A DNA stretch of 64,000 nt from an uncultured Lachnospiraceae bacterium (GCA_910583895.1 CAJTYJ010000009.1:1-64000), one strand, 5' to 3'. Numbered from the stretch's first letter, positions 42,689-51,658 are shown. Program-made: numbers and translations. Notes: a model not told the origin generated them from the letters alone.

Positions 42689-42717
42689 TTGCGCGCGCTT
42701 TTGATATCATCTATAAT
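42689..42717 (+). promoter_or_regulatory. Promoter of the rpiR-type gene, next to GCGCGCGC palindrome
   Basis: TTGCGC (42689-42694), a 17-bp spacer and a perfect TATAAT (42712-42717). The spacer contains GCGCGCGC (42691-42698) and TGATATCA (42702-42709), palindromes that could bind a regulator controlling both directions. Confidence 0.6.
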
Positions 42718-42823
42718 ATAACGGTAAGAGGCCCGAATGGGAAGGGGTTTGGCGCAGGATGGAAGGATGTCCGCTGATCGAATATTTTTCATTCTGTGAA
42801 ATAAATTTCAGGTGGGGAATCGT

Positions 42824-43582
42824 ATGAGTTTTTTTCATCGTATTGCAGAAAATACGCAGTATCTGAATAAAAGTGACAATGAGATTTTGTCTTATTGTAT
42901 CCGGAACAACTGCAAGGTTTCGGATATGAAAGTGCAGGAAGTGGCGCAGGCGCTGTACACGTCGCCTGCTTCTGTGATTCGGTTCTGCAAGAAACTTGGG
43001 TTCAGCGGTTTTTCGGAATTTAAAGCCGCACTGAAGATGGAGATGCACCAGGAGGAAAAGACGCCGAAGGTGAATTCCATCGACTTTTTAAAGGATATCC
43101 ATAAGACTACACGGTTGATCCAGGAAGAGACAGTTATGGAGATCCTGGAGCTGATCCATACAAAAAGACGGATTGAGCTTTTTGCTGTGGGCAGCAGCAG
43201 GACGGTGGCCAATGAGTTTGCCAAGAGGCTGCAGCTGATCGAAAAATCAGCATATTGTTATGATGACAGTACCCTGATGAATATTCGGGCGAAACAGCTG
43301 GGCGCAGAGGACCTAGTGGTAGCCATGTCGGTCTCCGGAGAGACAAGTCTTCTGATTGCGGCCGCCAATATGGCCAAGAGCAGAGGGGCAACCATCGTGT
43401 CCATCACCAGTCTTGGAAGCAATACGCTAAGTGATGTGGCGGATATCAACGTATATGTAAAGTCCACCCGCTTTATGAAGGAAGAGATTGAAGTGCGCTC
43501 CAGAGTGCAGCTTTTGATTCTGTGCGAATATATATTCTTCCGGTATCTGGAATGGGTGCAGGAAATGAAAAAGGCGCCTTAA
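42824..43582 (+). CDS. RpiR family transcriptional regulator (MurR/RpiR)
   Basis: A 252-residue regulator with an N-terminal HTH (about 1-75, with VSDMKVQEVAQALYTSPASVIRFCKKLG in pieces) and a C-terminal SIS domain (about 105-240, ELFAVGSSRTVANEFA, AMSVSGETSLL) that binds sugar phosphates. AGGTGG precedes the ATG at 42824; a GTG four codons upstream (42812) overlaps that site. It is divergent from the alpha-glucoside operon and probably regulates it. Confidence 0.92.
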   Translation: MSFFHRIAENTQYLNKSDNEILSYCIRNNCKVSDMKVQEVAQALYTSPASVIRFCKKLGFSGFSEFKAALKMEMHQEEKTPKVNSIDFLKDIHKTTRLIQEETVMEILELIHTKRRIELFAVGSSRTVANEFAKRLQLIEKSAYCYDDSTLMNIRAKQLGAEDLVVAMSVSGETSLLIAAANMAKSRGATIVSITSLGSNTLSDVADINVYVKSTRFMKEEIEVRSRVQLLILCEYIFFRYLEWVQEMKKAP

Positions 43583-43591
43583 GCGCCTTTT
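43569..43591. terminator. Terminator hairpin whose loop holds two stop codons
   Basis: AAAAGGCGC (43569-43577) pairs perfectly with GCGCCTTTT (43583-43591), with loop CTTAA. The TAA of the rpiR gene (43580-43582) and the TAA of the DUF815 gene on the minus strand (43579-43581) both lie in the five-base loop. The T-tract on each side gives a bidirectional terminator. Confidence 0.85.
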
Positions 43592-44886
43592 CCTGCCATA
43601 TAGTTGATAAACTGCTGCGCGGTTCTTCCGGAGATGCCGCCGTGGCTTAATTCCCACTTGTTTGCTTCTGCACACAGCTCCTCGTCGGAGCAGGTGATAG
43701 AAGGATAGCGTTTTCGAAGCTCTTTTACCATCGCGAAGTACTCTTTTGGCGACGGTTTTCCATAATAGATGGTCACGCCGAACCGGGCCACCAGGGAAAG
43801 CTTTTCCTGCATGGTATCGGACCGGTGCATGCCGTTATCCACTTCCATATCGTCCCGGTCGTTCCAGGTTTCCTTGATCAGATGCCGGCGGTTGGAGGTG
43901 GCGTAGATCAGCACGTTGTCCGGCTTGGTCTCCATGCCGCCTTCAATGACTGCTTTCAGGTATTTGTATTCGATCTCAAATTCTTCAAAAGAGAGATCGT
44001 CCATATAGATAATAAAGCGGTAATTCCGGTTCTTTACCTGAGCAATGATGGCGGACAGATCCCGGAACTGGTGTTTGTAGATCTCGATCATCCGAAGGCC
44101 CTGGTCATAGTATTCATTTAACAGTGCCTTGATGCTGGTGGACTTTCCGGTGCCCGCGTCTCCGCAGAGAAGGACGTTGTTGCAGGGAAGACCTTTGATA
44201 AAGGCTTCCGTATTGTCGATCAGTTTTTTCTTCTGAATCTCATAGCCGATCAGATCGTTTAGCACCACCCGCTCCGTATTGTTGATGGGCAGAAATTCCA
44301 CTCCGTCTTCCAGGTGCCGGATGCGAAAAGCCCGGTTCAGGCCGAACATGCCCACGCCGTAAGCGGCGTAGAAGTCAGTGACAATACGGAACATCTCTTC
44401 TTCGTCGGCGGCCTTTTCCAGCTGTTCACTGACCATCTGGACCTTTTGGCTGACGTTTTTATTGTACATGCGCTCCTTTTTCTGGATGGAGCGGTAATTT
44501 AAGACGGTGGAAAAACAGTCGATGGAGAGCGCCTTTTCAATGGGGCCAAAATCAAATGCAAACAGCTTTTTGAAGACAGCAAAGTCTCCCCTGGCAAAAT
44601 GATTGACCGTCCCGTCGTTGGCGCCCACCTTCTCGCTGGTCATACTGAAGGAATTCTCGTTGGTCAAGAGCACAAAGGTCAGGTAGTTGTGCCACAGATT
44701 TTTGTCAAAGCCATACTGGGTTGCCAGATCCAGAAGAGCCTTCATCTGTTCATAGATCCGGGTGGTCAGCTCTGCCGGCGTGCCTCTGCCCTGATCAAAG
44801 TCCTCAAAGATGCCGGAGAGCTTTTTTAAGATGCTGTTTTCCCCAAGATCCCGGTAAAGGATCAGTCTTGCGATATCTCGGTACAT
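43579..44886 (-). CDS. DUF815 family AAA+ ATP-binding protein
   Basis: A 435-residue protein with an N-terminal helical region, a P-loop (LCGDAGTGKSTSIKALLNEY in part) and Walker B (FIIYMDDLSFEEFE), ATSNRRHL as sensor region. This is the DUF815 pattern. The role is unknown; it resembles AAA+ proteins used for remodelling, not a transport ATPase. Upstream of the ATG lies AGGAAAGGA-like sequence. It ends convergently with the rpiR gene in the shared terminator. Confidence 0.85.
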   Translation of the reverse strand: MYRDIARLILYRDLGENSILKKLSGIFEDFDQGRGTPAELTTRIYEQMKALLDLATQYGFDKNLWHNYLTFVLLTNENSFSMTSEKVGANDGTVNHFARGDFAVFKKLFAFDFGPIEKALSIDCFSTVLNYRSIQKKERMYNKNVSQKVQMVSEQLEKAADEEEMFRIVTDFYAAYGVGMFGLNRAFRIRHLEDGVEFLPINNTERVVLNDLIGYEIQKKKLIDNTEAFIKGLPCNNVLLCGDAGTGKSTSIKALLNEYYDQGLRMIEIYKHQFRDLSAIIAQVKNRNYRFIIYMDDLSFEEFEIEYKYLKAVIEGGMETKPDNVLIYATSNRRHLIKETWNDRDDMEVDNGMHRSDTMQEKLSLVARFGVTIYYGKPSPKEYFAMVKELRKRYPSITCSDEELCAEANKWELSHGGISGRTAQQFINYMAGKGA

Positions 44887-44955
44887 TTCTTTATTCCTTT
44901 CCTGCGTATCATGTTTTGAAGACTTCCCCGTCCTCTATTGATCCGGGGGAGTGTA

Positions 44956-45774
44956 TTATTTTATAATCATAAAATAGAGAAGCACAAGAACACCCAGCAC
45001 AATCCGGTAATAGCCAAAGGGCTTAAAGTCATTCTTTTTGATGTAGCCCATAAAAAATTTGATGGCAATGACCGATACGACAAATGCGGTCGCCATGCCG
45101 ATCAGCAAAAGGGAAAGCTCTGCGGCTGTGAAGGCAAAGCCGAATTTTACGATTTTTAAGAGGCTGGCTCCGAACATGACCGGGATTCCCAAAAAGAAAC
45201 TGAACTCGGCGGCCACGCCTCTGGAAGCACCCAAAAGGATTCCGCCTAAAATGGTAGAGCCGGACCGGGAAGTTCCGGGGATCAGAGACAATACCTGAAA
45301 AATACCGATGGAGATGGCCAGGGGGTAGGTGATCTCTTCTAAAGAACGGAATTTCGGACGTTTTCTGCGGTTGTAGTTTTCCACTACGAGAAAGAGAACG
45401 CCGTAGAGGATCAGGGTGACGGCTACCGTCTGGTAGTTGTAGAACATGGCATCCAGCGTGTCGTCAAAGGGGATTCCGATGACGGCGGCGGGCAGGACGG
45501 CCACAAGCACCCGGAACCAAAGAGCCCAGGTATCTTTTTTGATCCATCCGTTTTTCGGTGAGCAAAAAGGCCACAGTTTGGGAAAATACAGAACCACAAC
45601 GGCCAGGATGGCGCCCAGCTGAATGACGACCCGGAACATTTCCAGAAATTCCTCAGAGACGTTTAACTGGATAAACTGTTCCACAAGAATCATATGTCCG
45701 GTACTTGAGATGGGGAGCCATTCGGTGATGCCCTCCACAATACCAAGGAAAATAACTTTTAAAATTTCAAACAT
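44956..45774 (-). CDS. uppP: Undecaprenyl-diphosphatase UppP (BacA)
   Basis: A 272-residue polytopic membrane enzyme that removes a phosphate from undecaprenyl diphosphate so that the lipid carrier can be reused in cell wall synthesis. The two UppP motifs are present: EGITEWLPISSTGH (about 14-27) with the catalytic Glu and Ser/His, and PGTSRSGST (about 167-175). The length is typical. Overproduction gives bacitracin resistance in other bacteria. It is divergent from galK. Confidence 0.96.
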   Translation of the reverse strand: MFEILKVIFLGIVEGITEWLPISSTGHMILVEQFIQLNVSEEFLEMFRVVIQLGAILAVVVLYFPKLWPFCSPKNGWIKKDTWALWFRVLVAVLPAAVIGIPFDDTLDAMFYNYQTVAVTLILYGVLFLVVENYNRRKRPKFRSLEEITYPLAISIGIFQVLSLIPGTSRSGSTILGGILLGASRGVAAEFSFFLGIPVMFGASLLKIVKFGFAFTAAELSLLLIGMATAFVVSVIAIKFFMGYIKKNDFKPFGYYRIVLGVLVLLYFMIIK

Positions 45775-45805
45775 GGCAGATACTCCTTTTAAAAAATTCT
45801 ATTTC

Positions 45806-45834
45806 ATTGTACCTATGTAACCAGGAAAAGTCAA
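45806..45834 (-). promoter_or_regulatory. Promoter of uppP
   Basis: On the minus strand TTGACT (45829-45834) and TACAAT (45806-45811) are 17 bp apart. Confidence 0.65.
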
Positions 45835-45860
45835 TGTAGGATTGAAGTTCTTTCCGGACA

Positions 45861-45889
45861 GTGACAAATACGACAAATTATGCTATGAT
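45861..45889 (+). promoter_or_regulatory. Promoter of galK
   Basis: GTGACA (45861-45866), a 17-bp spacer and TATGAT (45884-45889), 25 bp upstream of the start codon. Confidence 0.6.
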
Positions 45890-45913
45890 AATGGAAAAGT
45901 GAGGGAGTGAGTT

Positions 45914-47080
45914 ATGAAGCAGCAATTAGTGGACAAATTTCTGGAAATCTACGGAGATGGAGACGGGGTATCCGTCTATTTTGCTCCGGGAAGAGTCAAT
46001 CTGATCGGGGAACATACCGACTACAACGGCGGTCATGTATTCCCCTGTGCGCTTACGGTGGGTACCTATGCGGTGGCCCGGAGGAGGGCGGATCAGGAGC
46101 TTCGCTTTTATTCGCTGAATTATCCGGAGAGTGGGATTGTGAGGGCATCTTTGTCGGATCTGGCCTACCGCAAGAAGGATGGCTGGGGCAATTATCCCAA
46201 AGGCGTGGTACAGACGTTTATCAGCAAAAACTGTCCGATTCCCTGTGGAATGGAGGTTTTGTATTACGGAGATATTCCCAAGGGACTGGGGATCGGTTCT
46301 TCTGCTTCCATCGAGGTGGTGACCGGGCTGATCCTGAAGGAGCTGATGGGATTCAAAGACATCAGCATGGTCGACATCGCGTTGTTTGCACAGCTTGCAG
46401 AGAACGAGTATATGGGGATGAGCTGCGGCATTATGGACCCTTTTACGATTGCCATGGGAAAGAAGGATCATGCAATCTTCCTGGATACCAGTGATCTCTC
46501 CTATATCTATGCGCCGCTGGCCCTGCCTCATGAGAAAATTATCATTACCAACAGTAAAAAAGTCCGCTCGGCCATGGATGAGCGCTATCAGGAGCGCCGG
46601 ATGCAGTGCAAGGAGGCGCTGAGGGAGTTACAGACGGTGATCGCCATCCGGAATCTGGGCGAACTGACAGCGGAAGTGTTTGAGCAGGTGCAGGAGATGA
46701 TCGCAAGTCCGGTGCGGCTTCGGCGGGCACGCCATGCGGTGACAGAGAACCAGAGGACAATTCAGGCGGTAGATGCCTTAAAGAGGGGAGATATCTTTGA
46801 ACTGGGCCAGCTTATGAATGCTTCGTATTTATCCCTGAAGGAAGACTATGAGGTTTCCTGCGAAGAACTGGATATCCTGGTGGAGGAAGCCTGGGGCATT
46901 GACGGAGTGCTGGGATCCCGGATGATGGGGGCGGGATTCGGCGGCTGTACCGTCAGCATTGTGGAGAACAGCGCAGTCAATGCGTTTATCCAGACAGTCG
47001 GCGGGAATTATGAGAAGCGGACTGGCCTTAGGGCAGATTTTTATGTGGTGGAAACGGGAAATGGGGCTGCGGTTTTGTAG
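45914..47080 (+). CDS. galK: Galactokinase (GHMP kinase family)
   Basis: A 388-residue GHMP kinase with the galactokinase signature GRVNLIGEHTDYNGG (26-40), the ATP loop GLGIGSSASIEVV and the C-terminal GAGFGGCTVS motif. It phosphorylates galactose to galactose 1-phosphate in the Leloir pathway. galT and galE are not in the window, so the gene is solitary. The start at 45914 has GAGGGAG upstream. Confidence 0.94.
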   Translation: MKQQLVDKFLEIYGDGDGVSVYFAPGRVNLIGEHTDYNGGHVFPCALTVGTYAVARRRADQELRFYSLNYPESGIVRASLSDLAYRKKDGWGNYPKGVVQTFISKNCPIPCGMEVLYYGDIPKGLGIGSSASIEVVTGLILKELMGFKDISMVDIALFAQLAENEYMGMSCGIMDPFTIAMGKKDHAIFLDTSDLSYIYAPLALPHEKIIITNSKKVRSAMDERYQERRMQCKEALRELQTVIAIRNLGELTAEVFEQVQEMIASPVRLRRARHAVTENQRTIQAVDALKRGDIFELGQLMNASYLSLKEDYEVSCEELDILVEEAWGIDGVLGSRMMGAGFGGCTVSIVENSAVNAFIQTVGGNYEKRTGLRADFYVVETGNGAAVL

Positions 47081-47160
47081 TCCCTTTTTGATTGAGGAAA
47101 AATTATCTTCCATGGAACAAAAGATGGTCACGCAGTGTCAGGTGAAGGACAGTTTCAGCT

Positions 47161-47180
47161 GAAATCTTAAGAAATCTTAA
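47161..47180 (+). promoter_or_regulatory. 10-bp tandem repeat upstream of the two-component system
   Basis: Two exact copies of GAAATCTTAA at 47161-47170 and 47171-47180 are spaced by one DNA helix turn. OmpR-type response regulators bind such direct repeats as tandem dimers, so this may be the autoregulatory site of the regulator starting 105 bp downstream. Confidence 0.55.
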
Positions 47181-47284
47181 TTGTTAGCCGGGGGACTCGC
47201 AAGAATGAGCGGTGCATGATACACTTACTTCAGTGATGCAAAAAGCAGGAAAAGATCAGGATATAGAACAGGACAGGTGAAGGA

Positions 47285-47971
47285 ATGCAGGAAAAGCAGA
47301 GGATATTGGTGGCAGATGATGAGCCGGAGATCAGGGAGGTACTCCGGATGATGCTGGGAAGCGAAGGATATGAGATCCTGGAGGCGGTCAATGCCAGGGA
47401 GGCGGTGGAGCAGGCAGAGCGGGTGGATCTGGTGATTCTGGATGTGATGATGCCCGGGGAGTCCGGGATTCTGGCGTGTACCAGGATCCGGGAGAAGACC
47501 AATGTGCCGATTCTCTTTCTGACGGCCAAATCCGGGGAACATGATAAGGTAATCGGATTTTCTGCCGGAGGAGATGACTATCTGGTGAAGCCTTTTTCGT
47601 ATATGGAACTTTTGTCCAGGGTGAAGGCTTTGATCCGCCGGTATCGGGTGTATCAAAGATCGGAAGAAGAAAAGGGAAAAGTGGTCTTTTACAGAGACCT
47701 TACCATCAATCAGGAGCTCCAGACGGTTCAGGTACATGGAAAAGACATCGCTTTGACGGAGATGGAGTATCAAATACTTCTGCTGTTAGTATCAAATCCA
47801 AGAAAGGTTTTTTCGGTAAAAGAGATCTATGAGACGATCTGGAAAGAGATTTTTTTCCCCAATTCCGGCAATACGGTGATGGTGCATATCCGCAATATCC
47901 GGCGCAAGCTGGAAAAGAACGGAGAATCTTATATTCAGAATATCTGGGGAAGAGGTTATTGTGTTAATTAA
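47285..47971 (+). CDS. OmpR/PhoB family response regulator (VanR-like)
   Basis: A 228-residue response regulator: receiver domain (about 5-118) with acidic pocket VADDE, the phosphorylation site D53 (LVILDVMMPG) and the Thr/Lys pair (LTAK, VKPF), then a winged-helix DNA-binding domain (about 140-225). The sequence is close to VanR-type regulators, but no vancomycin genes are nearby, so the target is unknown. The kinase gene overlaps its end by 11 bp. Confidence 0.93.
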   Translation: MQEKQRILVADDEPEIREVLRMMLGSEGYEILEAVNAREAVEQAERVDLVILDVMMPGESGILACTRIREKTNVPILFLTAKSGEHDKVIGFSAGGDDYLVKPFSYMELLSRVKALIRRYRVYQRSEEEKGKVVFYRDLTINQELQTVQVHGKDIALTEMEYQILLLLVSNPRKVFSVKEIYETIWKEIFFPNSGNTVMVHIRNIRRKLEKNGESYIQNIWGRGYCVN

Positions 47972-49274
47972 TAAAAAAAGAAGACGCAGGCTTACGCTGG
48001 AGTTGATTATGATGACTCTGGTATCTTTGATCGCCGGAGTGCTGACTGCTCAGGTGGTGGAGGATCTGGGGCTTCAGTTTATGTTTGAGAAGCTGCAGAG
48101 CGAAGACTATTATGAAAATCAGGCCCAGGACTGTCTGAAACGGCTTCAGATTTTTATCGAAGAAAATCAGGTAACCGAGGAGAACATGGAGCTTCTGGCC
48201 TCCTGGGCCCAGAAAGAGAGCAATGTCTATGTGGTGTTCTATCAGGATGTGGACGCTTTGTTCAGCTCGGATACGATTCCGGTGGAAGAAGATGCAGAGA
48301 TCGAACTGAACGGAAGCGGACTTCCTTATTATGAGGTGGCTCTGGCAGACGGAACATTTATAAAGGCCGAACTGGAGTGCTATATGGATGCGCAGATGTT
48401 TTATGTGGTGGACATTGCCGGGTATACCATGGGCGGTATGGTGTTTGTGCTTTTGCTGTTTTTGCTAATTCACCGGAAAATCCGCTACATCAACCGGCTG
48501 AATGAGGAACTGAAGATTCTCGGAAGCGGAAATCTGGAATATCCCATGACCATTCGGGGCAATGACGAGATCACCGGGCTGGCGGAGGGGATCGAGAGCC
48601 TGAAAAATAGCATATTGGACCAGCAGTTTATGAAGGACGAGGCTGAAAAGGCGAATATGGAACTGGTGACAGCCATGTCTCACGACCTTCGGACCCCCCT
48701 TACTTCTCTGATCGGTTATCTGGAGCTTCTGACCATGGAGCGGTATGCGGATGAAATGCAGAGGCAGAGTTATCTGAATCATTGCCGGGAGAAGGCATTC
48801 CAGCTTAAGCGGATGTCCGACCGTCTGTTTGAATACTTTCTGGTGTACGGAAAACGGGAGCGGCAGTATCAGTTTCAGGAGATCTTTTGTGAAAGCCTTC
48901 TGGAAGATCTGTGCAACAGTCAGTTTTTTGACTGGCAGGAACAGGGAGGAAGCCTTTCCTGCCACATTGGGGAGATTGCCGGTATGGTTCAGGTGGACAG
49001 CGAATATCTCCAGCGGGTGATTGATAATGTTTTGTCAAACCTGAAAAAATACGGGGACGTAACATACCCGCTGGAGATTCTGGCGGAGGAGAAAGACCGC
49101 ATGCTCCGCATTCAGATCCGGAATCATGTGAAGAAGCAGGACAGTGTGAAAGAAAGCACGCAGATTGGGCTTCGGACCTGCAAAAAAATTATGGAAGAGC
49201 ATCAGGGATCTTTTGGATGGTATCGGGAGGGCGACTGCTTTACGGTGGAACTGCGGCTTCTCGTGGTGTCTTAA
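47961..49274 (+). CDS. Sensor histidine kinase paired with the upstream response regulator
   Basis: A 437-residue kinase with an N-terminal membrane segment (about 12-34), an extracellular loop (35-153), a second segment (about 154-172), a HAMP linker (about 173-225), H241 in SHDLRTPL and an ATPase domain with N-box VIDNVLSNLKKYG. The later G-box is not the canonical DxGxG (NHVKKQDSVKES) but ends TQIGLRTCKKIMEEHQGSF in pieces, as in several Clostridia kinases. The signal is unknown. Confidence 0.9.
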   Translation: MLINKKRRRRLTLELIMMTLVSLIAGVLTAQVVEDLGLQFMFEKLQSEDYYENQAQDCLKRLQIFIEENQVTEENMELLASWAQKESNVYVVFYQDVDALFSSDTIPVEEDAEIELNGSGLPYYEVALADGTFIKAELECYMDAQMFYVVDIAGYTMGGMVFVLLLFLLIHRKIRYINRLNEELKILGSGNLEYPMTIRGNDEITGLAEGIESLKNSILDQQFMKDEAEKANMELVTAMSHDLRTPLTSLIGYLELLTMERYADEMQRQSYLNHCREKAFQLKRMSDRLFEYFLVYGKRERQYQFQEIFCESLLEDLCNSQFFDWQEQGGSLSCHIGEIAGMVQVDSEYLQRVIDNVLSNLKKYGDVTYPLEILAEEKDRMLRIQIRNHVKKQDSVKESTQIGLRTCKKIMEEHQGSFGWYREGDCFTVELRLLVVS

Positions 49275-49423
49275 CGTTTTGGCAGATCTTTTCCTCTCCG
49301 AATCCGGATCAGACAGAGGACATCTTCATAGAGCTGGTCCGGATCTTCTAAATCAATCATCAGCCATCTTTGTCCGTTTCCCTCCCGGGTCCGGGCATAG
49401 ATTTCTCTGAGTGTTTCCTCCAT
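49271..49423 (-). pseudogene. Small reading frame resembling a C-terminal nucleoside-kinase end
   Basis: A 50-codon frame (ATG at 49423, stop at 49271) with MEETLREIYARTREGNGQRW near the start and WLMIDLEDPDQLYEDV after it. The pattern of a Leu/Ala helix, RW-x-x-ID and a final helix resembles the C-terminal end of dTMP kinases, without a P-loop. No good ribosome binding site is seen. It overlaps the end of the GNAT gene in another frame and the kinase stop by 4 bp. Either a decayed gene fragment or an unknown short protein. Confidence 0.35.
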
Positions 49424-49836
49424 ATCATAAGATATTCTGTTTCACCGGTGCCGGTATCGGATGCCTGAGACTGAATGACAAAATCTTCCCGCAGATAGAA
49501 GCGGACGGCGGCTTCATTTTTCTGGTACACATGCAAAGACAGGGTGTCCCGAAGAGACTTTACATGATCCAGAAGCTGTTTTCCAATTCCTTTTGACCGA
49601 ACGTCAGTTCTGACAAAGATTCCGGCAATATAGTCTCCGGACATACCCATAAATCCGCAGGGACTGGAAAACATGTCCTCATATACGTACAATTCGGCAG
49701 CAGGCAGACACTCTTTTACCTGTTCAAAATGATTTTTCCAGTAATCTGCCGATATAAAATCATGGGCCTGGATATTGGCATCAAGCCAGATATCCATGAT
49801 CGGGGTCAGGTCTTTGGGGATAAATGCTCGAATCAT
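49360..49836 (-). CDS. GNAT family N-acetyltransferase
   Basis: A 158-residue GNAT protein that transfers acetyl from acetyl-CoA. It shows MIRAFIPKDLTPIMDIW near the start, GMSGDYIAGIFV and the CoA loop VRSKGIGKQLLDHVK (motif A, Q/RxxGxG/A), then VYQKNEAAVRFYLREDF (motif B), all expected for this family. The substrate is unknown. The ATG at 49836 follows GGAGAAA. The tail after the usual end (about 140) is longer than normal and may be read-through. Confidence 0.87.
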   Translation of the reverse strand: MIRAFIPKDLTPIMDIWLDANIQAHDFISADYWKNHFEQVKECLPAAELYVYEDMFSSPCGFMGMSGDYIAGIFVRTDVRSKGIGKQLLDHVKSLRDTLSLHVYQKNEAAVRFYLREDFVIQSQASDTGTGETEYLMIWRKHSEKSMPGPGRETDKDG

Positions 49837-50027
49837 AAGTTGATTTCTCCGTTTCCTGTTGGTCTGTTCTAAAAGAACAGCATAGCATTTCTGTCCGGGC
49901 AAATCAACGTTTTTCTTGCTGCCCGCATAAGGAGCAGCAAAGATCATTGCCGCTTCGGTATTTTTCATAAAACCAGTGAACAGAGATTATACAACGTGCC
50001 GAAAAAGCAGAGGTATACGAAAAACAG

Positions 50028-50056
50028 TTGTATTTTCTTCGGGAAAGTATTATATT
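50028..50056 (+). promoter_or_regulatory. Promoter of malQ
   Basis: TTGTAT (50028-50033), a 17-bp spacer and TATATT (50051-50056), about 95 bp before the start. Confidence 0.5.
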
Positions 50057-50150
50057 TGTGTTGCATAAAAAGGATACATGACAGATATAAAATGGATGTG
50101 AATCGGATCGTGGAGAGATCAAAGACCATAGAGGAGAGGAGATTTGACCT

Positions 50151-51653
50151 ATGAACAGAGCAGCAGGGATCCTGCTTTCGGTTTCCAGCCTTCCAGGGCG
50201 TTTTGGCATCGGATGTTTTTCCAAAAGTGCCTATGATTTTGTAGACTGGCTGAAGGAGGCGGGCCAGACTTACTGGCAGATTCTGCCGCTGGGGCCTACC
50301 AGTTACGGGGATTCACCCTATCAGTCTTTTTCTACTTTTGCGGGGAATCCGTATTTTATCAGTTTGGATGAGCTGATTGAAGAAGGGGTTTTGACGGAAA
50401 AGGAGTGTCAGAGTGCGGATTTTGGCAAAAGAGCCGATGATATTGACTATGAGAAATTATACAAAAAACGCTATCCGCTGCTTCGGAAAGCCTACGAGAG
50501 AAGCAGTATCAGCGAAGATCCGGAGTATGTAAGTTTTGTGGAAAAGAACCGCTGGTGGCTTTCGGATTATGCGCTGTTTATGGCGGTGAAGGACCGTTTT
50601 AAAGGAGCGCCCTGGACAGACTGGGCAGAAGATATCCGGCTTCGCTGGGAAAATGCCATGGATTATTACCGGAAGGAGCTGTATTTTGACATTGAATTCC
50701 AGCAGTATCTTCAGTATAAATTTTTCAGTCAGTGGGGACGGCTGAAGGCTTACGCCAACGAAAAAGGCATCCGGATCATCGGGGACATTCCGATCTATGT
50801 GGCCATGGACAGTGCAGATACCTGGGCTCATCCGGAATTGTTTCAGTTAGATGAAAACAACGTGCCTACGGCCGTGGCAGGATGTCCTCCGGACGGATTT
50901 TCTGCGGACGGGCAGCTGTGGGGCAATCCTCTTTACCGGTGGGACTATCACAAAAGCACCGGCTATGACTGGTGGATGTCGAGGCTTTGGTACTGTTTCC
51001 AGATGTATGATGTGGTGCGGATCGACCATTTCCGCGGTTTTGACGAGTATTATTCCATTCCTTACGGGGCACAGAACGCAAAGGGCGGACACTGGGAAAA
51101 GGGGCCGGGTATTGACCTGTTCCGCTGTATGGAAGGAAGGCTCGGGCATCATCAGGTGATCGCAGAAGACCTGGGCTATGTGACGGATTCTGTCCGGGAG
51201 CTGGTCAAAGAGAGCGGTTTTCCGGGGATGAAGGTACTGGAATTTGCCTTTGATTCGAGAGATTCCGGTTCGGCCAACGACTATCTTCCCCATAACTATG
51301 TGGAGAACAGCGTTGCCTATACGGGGACCCATGACAACGAGACTGTGACGGGATGGTTTAAAAGCATCACCAAGGAAGAGCGGCAGATGACGAGGGACTA
51401 TCTGTGTGACCAGCGCACGCCGGCCAAAGAGCTGCATAAGTCTTTGATTGCGCTGGTGATGCGCAGCAGTTCCAAAACCTGCATCATTCCCATGCAGGAC
51501 TATATGGGACTGGATAACCGGTGCCGCATGAATCAGCCGTCCACGTTAGGGACCAACTGGAAATGGCGGCTTGTAAAAGGCGAACTGTCGGAAGAACTGA
51601 AAGAAGAGATTCTGGCGGTGACAAAGCGGTACGGCAGAATGAACTGGGCGTAA
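50151..51653 (+). CDS. malQ: 4-alpha-glucanotransferase (amylomaltase)
   Basis: A 500-residue GH77 enzyme that moves maltosyl and longer glucan units between alpha-1,4 chains. It shows the GH77 motifs ILPLGPTSYGDSPYQSFS, GDIPIYVAMDSAD, VRIDHFRGFDEYYSIP with the catalytic Asp nucleophile, IAEDLGY with the acid/base Glu and GTHDNETVTG. It may process glycogen or starch-derived maltodextrins. The length is typical, and a terminator follows. Confidence 0.94.
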   Translation: MNRAAGILLSVSSLPGRFGIGCFSKSAYDFVDWLKEAGQTYWQILPLGPTSYGDSPYQSFSTFAGNPYFISLDELIEEGVLTEKECQSADFGKRADDIDYEKLYKKRYPLLRKAYERSSISEDPEYVSFVEKNRWWLSDYALFMAVKDRFKGAPWTDWAEDIRLRWENAMDYYRKELYFDIEFQQYLQYKFFSQWGRLKAYANEKGIRIIGDIPIYVAMDSADTWAHPELFQLDENNVPTAVAGCPPDGFSADGQLWGNPLYRWDYHKSTGYDWWMSRLWYCFQMYDVVRIDHFRGFDEYYSIPYGAQNAKGGHWEKGPGIDLFRCMEGRLGHHQVIAEDLGYVTDSVRELVKESGFPGMKVLEFAFDSRDSGSANDYLPHNYVENSVAYTGTHDNETVTGWFKSITKEERQMTRDYLCDQRTPAKELHKSLIALVMRSSSKTCIIPMQDYMGLDNRCRMNQPSTLGTNWKWRLVKGELSEELKEEILAVTKRYGRMNWA

Positions 51654-51658
51654 AAAAT

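Noticed and set aside
47285..49274. Vancomycin resistance (van) locus
   Set aside because: The two-component pair resembles VanR/VanS only in family; no vanHAX-like gene is near it.
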